A stretch of 64,000 nucleotides of DNA. It comes from Mercenaria mercenaria. Lineage: Eukaryota; Mollusca; Bivalvia; Venerida; Veneridae. This document shows positions 56,399 through 64,000 of the stretch, piece by piece. Each line of letters begins with the position of its first letter. Within the stretch, counting starts at the first letter, position 1. The translations under genes and the position numbers were made by a program. The stretch spans positions 43,788,501 through 43,852,500 of the forward strand of contig NC_069377.1 of the NCBI RefSeq assembly GCF_021730395.1, given 5' to 3'. Below the pieces are notes generated by a model. It made no database searches and was not told the origin of the DNA. It saw only the letters and a list, made by a program, of their open reading frames with translations.

Positions 56399-56748
56399 AA
56401 CTTCCCTTGGTTGATACTGTAAATAACTTATATTGTAACTTTTTTTATAATTGACCGTAGGGAAAAACCAAGACCACTTTTCTGTAGTACAACATAGTTG
56501 TTACTTTCTAATTTTAGGTGTATTTTAAGGTATCTCTACCTGGTAAGGAGTTTTTTTGTGGACTTAGAAAAACAAAAGAATTACAATGATTACTAAACAA
56601 CCACAAAATTAAAATTACATCTGCAAATACAGGTGCTAGAGTAAAGAAATTTGCTGTGACGGGCGTATATTGTGACATTCTGGCACTCTTGTTTATTCTT
56701 ATGAAAAGTGTTGAAAACCTGGTTTCGTGGCATTGACGCGTTTCTTGT
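55577..56748 (+). mobile_element. HINE/pearl-like element family K
   Basis: It starts TTTTTAACCAGGTTTTCG with the inverse GAAAACCTG, then GGGCGGGCGGCGGCGG. The units have TTTCCGGTCAATAACTT and GGGATTGATTTTGGGGTTTC. Near the right end GAAAACCTGGTT (inverse of the 5' motif) at about 56713 is followed by a small hairpin and TTTCTTGT. An internal block 56215-56560 is duplicated and matches the tail of A1. CATTCTGGCACTCTTGTTT at 56697 looks like the 3' end of a further nested element. Confidence 0.6.
56215..56560 (+). repeat. duplicated A1-tail block
   Basis: Two copies of about 170 bp (from 56215 and from 56398), each with CTGTAAATAACTTATATTG-type sequence, GGGAAAAA.C.AGACCACTT and TCTCTACCTGGTAAGG, separated by a T-run. 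They align with 2095-2146 joined to 3888-3985, the same block without the A2 insertion. Confidence 0.7.
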
Positions 56749-57908
56749 CTATTGAAATGCTCACTTCTTCAGTACCCGACGATTCACTCAAAGTTAAACC
56801 AAAAAAAAAAACTGGAAAGTTTTTGCTGTTTGGGATCTAACTTCTGCTGTTTCTTCAACGGCATCGTCAGATTGTTGAAATATTTTGGCCGAAATATCCG
56901 GGTACTTTGGAAACAATACTCCCAAACATAAAATAAATGACCGTCACCGATTGGTTAAAAAATCACTACTGTCCAATCAGAATATGCTTTACAAATCGAA
57001 CGGTGATAAGGTAGTTTTGACGCATGAAAATTATCCACAACATCCGTTCTACTTTTTAAACCATTAGAGGAAGTAAACGAAGGTACACATTATGTCAGTG
57101 AAATTGTTTGCGTCCCGCAGCTGCACACATTTCAAATAAACGCGTCCCCGGTGAAAAATATGCGTCTTTGACGCAGGACATGCGGCAAAATGAATCACTA
57201 ATTAATGATAATTCCTGATTTCTGAATGAATGTCTTAGAATGCATTAAGATTAAATCTAAAGAAAGTTACAGTTCTTTTTAGAAAGTAGAATGTGTCCAA
57301 CATTAAGGCAAAATACTGCTATGATAGACCTCTGGTATGGCAGAATGAAAATCATTTACATGTACAAAGCTTGTTTAAAAACCAAAAGACTAGCTTTGTA
57401 CATGTATATGATGAGAATTTTACCCAGAGAAAATCACTTTTTTGCCGAAATTCTTGAAAACTTCTGTTTTATTTACTGAACTGCGAAGTTAACATTTTTA
57501 TGGTTAATCTTTTAGCACAACTGATATAGAATAGGAATGGTAGTTACTAGTAGGAGCCTTTTTGATGTTTATTGATAATTCATAGTCAATAGTTTTTTCC
57601 TAGTAATAAACTCTGGTCAGTGATTTTTAAGCTTGTGGATGAAATATATGTTAACAGGGAGAAGAGCATTTTGTGCTTTTCACAGTTCAATGCCTGTAAA
57701 TTTTGATCCAAAAACCTTTTTTAAAAAAAAAGTTTTATCTACTGACTACTGTAGGCTACAGACAGTACTACATTGGAACCTGACATCACTAACAAAACAC
57801 TTGTTAAATATCACATGAATGACTTATCTTTTTTTACAATACTTTCAAAACCCATAATAAATAAAATATAAAAAAACTGAAATAAAAAAGAAATTTAAAA
57901 AAAAAAAG
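56749..57908. other. unassigned AT-rich sequence
   Basis: A hairpin lies at about 57356-57411 (TACATGTACAAAGCT against AGCTTTGTACATGTA). No exon is recognised. Confidence 0.35.
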
Positions 57909-57985
57909 ACGCTTCTGGTGAGGATCAAACTCTCGACCTTTGCACTTCAACGCGACCTCGCTAACCACTGCACCAGTGTGGAAGT
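57909..57985 (-). pseudogene. tRNA-like sequence, probably SINE-derived or degenerate
   Basis: On the - strand GGTGCAGTGGTTAGCG resembles box A, GAGAGTTTGATCCTC a degraded box B (T in place of C), ending CACCAGAAGC and followed by a T-run. The acceptor stem and anticodon arm do not pair convincingly. Confidence 0.4.
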
Positions 57986-60547
57986 ATGACGTCATAAACA
58001 CAAATAAAAGTATATAGAATAAATTTCAGTTGCGGCAGCGTGACGAAAATCGTTTCACAATGAAAATATTGTATTTTACCTTTCTTTCTTCGTAGAAAAT
58101 GTATTTAGCACTAAATTCTTATTATCAGGCGCTCATTTACATTTTTATTCAACGTTCAAAGCAGTAAGCGAAACGCTTTTGTCAACTGTAAACAGCAAGC
58201 GTCTATTGACGTCTTACTGATTAATTACTATGAGCATTGCTTACTGGAAGAAACCCGAACAACACCGATTCCAAAAACTTACCACGAATTTTCAACTCGA
58301 TAGTAATGTCTGTACACAGTTTTATTCATTTTCTTTTTCGTACGTCTAACCGTAATGCGACGCTGTCGCGGCGCCGGTAGCTCTGCTGCTAATATGAATT
58401 AAGGCACTGCCTAGCATGGGGATTTATCTTTTATATATCTACTTACTGTATGAAGAAATATTCAACACTCAAAAGAAAGTGAAACTTCGCTCTAAACAGT
58501 GAAGTACATTTAGTGTCATCATACCTTTTACAGCGAATATCATACTTTGCAAAATTTATGGGTAGCCGTGACGGTAACTTCATTCACGGCGTTCTCACAC
58601 TGGCTTTAGGTTTTTTTGTTTGTTTTTTTGCACTCCACGCAGAAACTTGGCGGCCTTAACACTTTCTCACTGTTTGAAAGTGATTTTAAGTTGCATGTAC
58701 AGTTTTCATTACGAAAAAGAATCGTGTTGGCCCGGTTTACGAATTTCTGTGACTGATTCGGTGTGCTCGGATGTTCTTGCAGACAACCAGTCTGCGTTTT
58801 GTACATAAAGCGGAACCGGAAAACATCAAAAAAATTCTCAGTATATGCAGACAACAAAGACGAATAACTATATATGGACGTTACCGTCTCAGGGATTTTC
58901 ATCCTCGGTGCTTTGCGCTGTGTATAAACCCCCTATCAAAGTCTACACCAGGAGAAACAATTCCCATAACTCTGGTTTGGGTTTTGTCAGAGTTATGCCC
59001 CTTTTTAACTTAGAATTTTTTTCAGGGATGTACCTGATGTACCTACTTTTGGAGACGCGAGTCGTTAGTTAGACTCTTGTGCCCCGCTCCAGGTTACTTC
59101 TTCAGCCCCTAGTTCCAGGATGTACCATATATTTAGTGTCTCCCATAAAATCATCCAATCTTGACTTAAATGTATTTAAAGATGGGTACACCTAAATTAG
59201 GTGATAATGCATGGATCCGATCTGTCAATCAAACCAATAATATTGGCCAATAAGATAAAGCGTTATCTGTCGATCCGTAGACTTTGTCGCTAAGGCGCCA
59301 TTGTGTCTCACAAGCTTACCGTAACTAAGTACCTACAGACTGTAAAGTTCTAAATGAGGACAGTTTTCTTTTACGTTTCTCGACACGGCCATGTGTGAAA
59401 AAAGAGATGCTTTACATATAAAATGTAAATATGACATCTACAAATAAGAAAAGAAGTGACCACATGTAATTAATAATCGCGAAAACCCATGTAGCATGTT
59501 CGTTTATCAAGTGTATCATTTCAAGAAATTACAGCTATTTTTGAATTGGTTCTCAGACAGGTGTCACAGGATTTTGATTCAATGTTGCACTTGAGGAAAC
59601 GATTTTTTAAGGCAAATAAAACATATACATGTGAACGGCGATCTCCAAATTTCGGCCACACTCTACATATTTTGTATAACAATTATAATGCTAAATATTC
59701 ATGAACTGACTTTTTGCTTTTCTCCTAAGAATGTCAGAAGTAATGTCGAATGTATTATCATTATTAGTTTCAGCCACACTCAACAGATTTTGTGTAAGAG
59801 TTTAATGCTAGATATTCCGTGAATGGATTTTTTGTTTTTCTCCTTAAGAATATCAGAAGTAATTTTGAATGCGTTATTCATGTTTCTTGCCTTATTTAAT
59901 GTTGCAGATGGTGCGTGAACCATCTGAAACGAAGAAAGATTGTTATGAAAATGATGTTGGTTGCGTTACCACAATCAGAAAAAAATAAAAATTATAGCCA
60001 GTAACAAGAGGAGCCATAGAACAATAACGCCTAACAAACATAAGTTGATGTTCTGGTTCTGATACATGAATTATCTATTTTTATAGATATAAATATGTAT
60101 TTTTTCATGGGAATCAGCATACATTTGGAAGAAGGTGTTTCTGCATCTTTTTTTTCAACTTGTTACGTATATATTTCGGAATAATGTCTGTGAGTGCGTG
60201 GGTATGAGTGCATGAAAGTTTTAATATCACAATGATCAGAAAATTCCGTAACGATGTATAGACATAATTATATTTCTTAACTTTTTTGTTTTCAAAATCC
60301 AAATCTCAATGAATATAGAATTAACATGCGTTAAAACACTCTTCCTGTAGAAATCTTAAGTATTTGAAGAAGGCAAAGCTTAAATCATGCCATTGATATG
60401 TAAGTGGTGTGTAGTTGAATCATGTTGACACACTTGCAAATTGCCATCTATCTGCCTAACAGTAATAATATTGGGTGAGTTAATTTCGCTTTAAGTACCA
60501 ATCCCCATATTTGTGTGTTGCTCTAACTTGAATTAATTTATTTTCAG
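57986..60547. other. upstream flank of PHRF1, unassigned
   Basis: It probably contains the promoter and a noncoding first exon of PHRF1, since an acceptor (TTTATTTTCAG) lies at 60547, but the exon is not located. CpG-richer spots are at 58350-58385 and 59265-59300. A B-like fragment (CCATAACTCTGG and TTATGCCCCTTTTTAACTTA) is at 58935-59020. Confidence 0.4.
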
Positions 60548-60579
60548 ATAAGTGCGATATAAAACTATAACTTTGGAGA

Positions 60580-63406
60580 ATGGAAAGTGCTGATGAACAG
60601 CAAGATATAAAGAAGGAACAGGCAGAAGAGGAGGCAGGTTCAGGGATAGAAGATGTCTCAGATGATGATGATGAAGAGGAGGGTGATGGTGACGATGATG
60701 ATGATGATGATGAAGAGGAAGAAGATGAGGATGGAGATGAAGGTGATTATGTGAAATGTGATTTACACAGTCAGATTAAGGACTGTTGCTGAGCATGTGA
60801 AATTGTGCACCTGGGTTTTTGTTTGAGGTTTCATTCAGCCAGACCAAAGTTATGGTCCTTATAGACCCACTACCACCTAGTGACCTACTTTTTTCTCCCA
60901 CATCAACTTCGTGAAAATAATTCTGATATAACTGGTATAGTGTAGCTATATTACAAGATTACAGATGGACAATTAAGGCCTTGCCTGAATTAATGTTTTT
61001 CACAACTTGACCTTCAAACTTATTCAGTCAACCTCTGTTCAATATATTTTTAAAAACATAGATAAGTAACTATCATGCCCTGTAGAAGCAAACTGGTCTA
61101 AACTCATTTTATACATTAAATGCTGAGCATACTGATACATTCATTCAATGAAATATTTAGACATTGAACATATTGTCTTGGCATGATATATGTCGCTGTC
61201 AATTTGTAACGAGATACTTGTATTTTCACAATCTTTTTGTGCAAATTGTATATACTTACCGCCGTGGAAATACAAAAGGATACAGTTATCCGGTGGTGCG
61301 TCATTAAGTAAATAAGTTTGTCAGAAATGCACATGTGTCACATATCTCTCAAAATATATTTGACCTAGTCATGAAATTTTATATGAATTTTTTTAGCATG
61401 TGAAGTTGTGCCCCAGGGGTTAAGACTACATTTCTGTAAAATTTTGTTTATAGATTTCATTCTGTTTAACCGTTACCATGCTGGACACGATTGATTGTGC
61501 CTTTGCAGTCTGATCATGATCTGCACTGTTCATCATTCAGTTAGAATTTTTAGCTCGACTATTCGAAGAATAGTCTAGCTATTCTACTCACCCTGGCGTC
61601 GGCGTCACACCTTGGTTAAGTTTTGCATGCAAGTACATACAGCTATCATGTAAAGGCATATAGCTTTGAAACTTATTTATTCTTTTTCTAGGTCAATTAC
61701 CAACCTCACTGGGTCAAGTTCCATAACTCTAACATGTATTTTGAGCAAATCATGCCCCCTTTTAGACTTAGAAAATTCTGGTTTTAAAAGTTTAACATGC
61801 AAGTTACTATCTCCAAAACTAATGCAGATATTGAATTGAAACTTCACATGTGTCTTTGGGGTTATAAAACTAGTTGATAGCACCAAGTCCCATAACTCTG
61901 ACCTTTATTTTGTCCAAATTATGTCCCCTTTTGGACTTAGAAAATTCTGGTTAAAGTTTTGCGTGCAAGTACATACAGCTTTTACTAAAAGGCATATAGA
62001 TTTGAAACTTATTTTTTCTTTTTCTAGATCAATTACCTACCTCACTGGGTCAAGTCCCATAACTCTGACATGTATTTTGGGCAAATTATGCCCCCTTTTG
62101 GACTTAGAAAATTCTGGTTAAAGTTTTGCGTGCAAGTACATACAGCTGTTACTAAAAGGCATATAGATTTGAAACTTATTTTTTCTTTTTCTAGATCAAT
62201 TACCTACCTCACTGGGTCAAGTCCCATAACTCTGACATGTATTTTGGGCAAATTATGCCCCCTTTTGGACTTAGAAAATTCTGGTTAAAGTCTTGCGTGC
62301 AAGTACATACAGCTGTTACTAAAAGGCATATAGATTTGAAACTTATTTTTTCTTTTTCTAGATCAATTACCTACCTCACTGGGTCAAGTCCCATAACTCT
62401 GACATGTATTTTGGGCAAATTATGCCCCCTTTTGGACTTAAAAAATCCTGGTTAAAGTTTTACATGCAAGTTACTATCTCCAAAACTACTACAGATATTA
62501 AATTGAAACTTCACACGTGTCTTCGGGGTTATAAAACTAGTTGATAGAATCAAGTCCCATAACTCTTACATGTATTTTGGGCAAATTATGCCCCCTTTTG
62601 TACTTAGAAATCCTGGTTAAAGTTTTGCGTGCAAGTACATACAGCTATTACCAAAAGGCATATAGCTTTGAAACTTATTTATTCTTTTTCTAGGTCAATT
62701 ACCAACCTCTCTGTTTCAAGTTCCATAACTCTTAACATGTATTTTGAGCAAATTATGCCCCCTTTTGGACTTAGAAAATTCTGGTTAAAGTTTTACATGC
62801 AAGTTACTATCCCAAAACTAATGCAGATATTGAATTGAAACTTAACATGTTTCTTCGGGGTTATAAAACTAGTTGATAGCATCAAGTCCCATAACTCTGA
62901 TATGCATTTTGGTCAAATTATGTCCCCTTTCGAACTTAAAACTCTTTTGATATTTAACATTTTGGGTAATAATTTCCTGCTTCTGTGACAGTATTTCGAA
63001 TAGTCGAGCTTGGCTGTCTTACGGACAGCTCTTGTTTTGGAAAGCACCCCTTTTAACAGTTTATGGTACTGTCTAATTTGAATGATAACAATTGTAGAAA
63101 TTTAGCAAGGTAAGGGATAACGTGACACTAAAAGCTTGTTTTACAGAATGGGATTCTGATGAAGAAGTTGGAGAAGAAAATGAGGCTGATGATAATGGAG
63201 ATGATGATGATGAGGGAGAAGAAGAAGAAGATTGTGATGATGAGGATGATGATGAAGGAGAAGCTGTGTTAGAAGCCAGTGACAGTGAGGGAGAAGATGG
63301 AGAGAGGTGTCCTATTTGTTTGAACAGATTTAAGGATCAGGATGTTGGTACACCTGAGGCCTGTGACCATGTCTTCTGTCTGGAATGTATACAGGAATGG
63401 TCAGCA
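60580..63406 (+). CDS. PHRF1: PHRF1-like PHD and RING finger protein, N-terminal part (exons 1-2, gene continues)
   Basis: Exon 1 (60580-60742) starts at ATG after a 5' UTR acceptor at 60547 and ends GATGAAG|GTGATT in phase 1. Exon 2 (63147-63406) starts after TTTTACAG, restores the frame (GAA TGG GAT) and ends TCAGCA|GTAAGT in phase 0. The 141 residues begin MESADEQQDIKKEQAEEE, then a long Asp/Glu tract, then the first half of a RING: CPICLNRFKDQDVGTPE, then CDHVFCLECIQEWSA from about residue 109. This follows vertebrate PHRF1 closely (CPICLNxFRDQAVGTPE, CxHxFCxxCIxEWS). The remaining RING cysteines, the PHD finger and the RNA polymerase II CTD-binding region should lie beyond the window. 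PHRF1 proteins are nuclear ubiquitin ligases linked to chromatin and transcription. The acidic tract is coded by GAT/GAG/GAA repeats and may vary in length. Intron 1 (60743-63146) carries repeat J, Helitron fragments and MITE C5 with element B3. Confidence 0.88.
60786..60867 (+). repeat. fragment of Hel2-type core unit
   Basis: GAGCATGTGAAATTGTGCAC and CAGCCAGACCAAAGTTATGG match Hel2 units (AGCATGTGAAATTGTGCATC; CAGTCAGACCAGAGTTATTG). Confidence 0.65.
60868..61245 (+). repeat. dispersed repeat J, copy 2 (PHRF1 intron 1)
   Basis: Direct-orientation match to 7105-7480. It lies between two Hel2-type fragments. Confidence 0.65.
61325..61430 (+). repeat. second Hel2-type fragment
   Basis: CACATATCTCTCAAAATATA, TTTGACCTAGTCATGAAA and AGCATGTGAAGTTGTGC match Hel2 units. 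Confidence 0.6.
61466..63121 (-). mobile_element. TTAA MITE family C (C5), split by element B3
   Basis: Left part 61466-61550: TTAACCGTTACCATGCTGG and TGATCATGATCTGCACTG. Right part 63037-63121: AAGCACCCCTTTTAACAGTT and TTTAGCAAGGTAAGGG. Together these equal C3 (23216-23427), with B3 placed at a T-run. Confidence 0.85.
61551..63036 (+). mobile_element. HINE/pearl-like family B (B3), full length, inside MITE C5
   Basis: It starts TTTTTAGCTCGACTATTCG, then CTGGCGTCGGCGTC. The 3' end has CGAATAGTCGAGC, hairpin GGCTGTCTTACGGACAGC, CTCTTGTTTT. The core units are exactly 167 bp, at CTGGTTAAAG 61947, 62114, 62281 and 62448. The first three units are almost identical, which indicates recent amplification or homogenisation. 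Units carry CCATAACTCTGACATG and TTATGCCCCCTTTTGGACTT. Overlapping frames inside them are an effect of the repeat. Confidence 0.88.
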
Positions 63407-63603
63407 GTAAGTAACTATAATACAGTTGTCAACAAAGAGAAGATAGGTCATAAATGAAGAAATACACAACGATTATCCATAATGTAAAAGGTATGGTCAG
63501 TTTATGATGAAAAGAAGGATCTTTAGTAAAGATAAATTACTAATGCTGATCTTTCGCAGAATACTTTAAAAATGTGATATTATAATACTTGACAGGATCT
63601 TTT

Positions 63604-64000
63604 TAGCTCATCTGATTTTTTGAAAAAAAATGATGAGTTATTGTCATCACTTGAGCGGTTGTTGGCGTCTGCGTCGGCGTTGCCTGGTTAAGTTTTATGT
63701 TTAGGTCAGCTTTTCTCCTAAACTATCAAAGCTATTGCTTTGAAACTTGGAATACTTGTTCACCATCATAAGCTGACCCTGTATAGCAAGAAACATAACT
63801 CCATCTTGCTTTTTGCAAGATTTATGGCCCCTTTTGTACTTAGAAAATATCAGATTTCTTGGTTAAGTTTTATGTTTAGGTCAACTTTTCTCCTAAACTA
63901 TCAAAGCTATTGCTTTGAAACTTGGAATACTTGTTCACCATCATAAGCAGACCCTGTACATCAAGAAACATAACTCCATCTTGCTTTTTGCAAGAATTAT
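63604..64000 (+). mobile_element. HINE/pearl-like element, 5' part, runs off the window
   Basis: It starts TTTTTAGCTCATCTG, then GATGAGTTATTGTCATC, then GTCTGCGTCGGCGTTGCC. Two units of 175 bp (GGTTAAGTTTTATGTTTAGG at 63686 and 63861) each carry AACATAACTCCATCTTGC and TTTATGGCCCCTTTTGTA. It lies in PHRF1 intron 2. Confidence 0.8.

Noticed and set aside
57909-57985. Functional tRNA gene on the - strand
   Set aside because: Box B is degraded and the stems do not pair; kept only as a tRNA-like sequence.
61921-62838. Overlapping + strand frames giving almost identical 66-72 residue products
   Set aside because: They follow the 167-bp tandem units of element B3; 167 is not a multiple of three and each frame ends in the next unit, so they are repeat artefacts.

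Overview
This is nuclear DNA from an animal, most likely a marine bivalve mollusc, and probably a heterodont clam. Genes are split by introns with GT-AG junctions, the sequence is AT-rich, and more than a third of the window is dispersed repeats. The repeats match types known from bivalves: tandem cores of about 145-175 bp framed by fixed 5' and 3' ends (pearl / BIV160-like, nonautonomous Helitron and Helentron relatives), tRNA-derived SINEs, TTAA-flanked MITEs and large foldback MITEs. The species call is inference from repeat style, not from a marker gene.

Host genes are few. A TMEM53-like (DUF829) alpha/beta-hydrolase gene lies on the + strand (22000-25333, three coding exons that splice in frame to 310 residues with a Ser-Asp-His triad). 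Two related single-coding-exon genes of unknown function lie on the - strand (28338-29261 and 31792-32484). Both carry an intron just before the start codon and are separated by a 1.1 kb inverted satellite array. The 5' part of a PHRF1-like PHD/RING protein gene (60580-63406, continuing past the window) has two exons joined in phase through an acidic stretch into the RING finger. One further internal exon is plausible at 4896-4983.

The left third is dominated by nested mobile DNA. Positions about 170-4645 hold a Helitron-type repeat array interrupted by an HINE-like element, itself interrupted by a second one. Positions 14616-20629 hold a deeper stack: an old HINE-A with several insertions, the last being B[B[Helitron[A]]]. 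Family B also sits inside a TTAA MITE in PHRF1 intron 1. Several unrelated-looking families end in the same tag, CTCTTGTT, behind a small hairpin, and each carries its own 5' motif inverted near the 3' end. This points to one shared rolling-circle (Helentron-like) machinery.

The middle is quieter and AT-rich, with scattered MITEs (F at 38448, 43063 and 44576; D at 34914; a TTAA-bounded element at 43525-44283), three SINEs and one 5'-truncated LINE with a long open reverse-transcriptase frame (about 46340-49670, - strand). The right part has a 640-bp tandem duplication (50687-51962), a hAT-like nonautonomous element (54634-55444), more HINE-like repeats and the PHRF1 gene. I saw no operon-like prokaryotic structure, no CRISPR array, no rRNA and no confidently functional tRNA.
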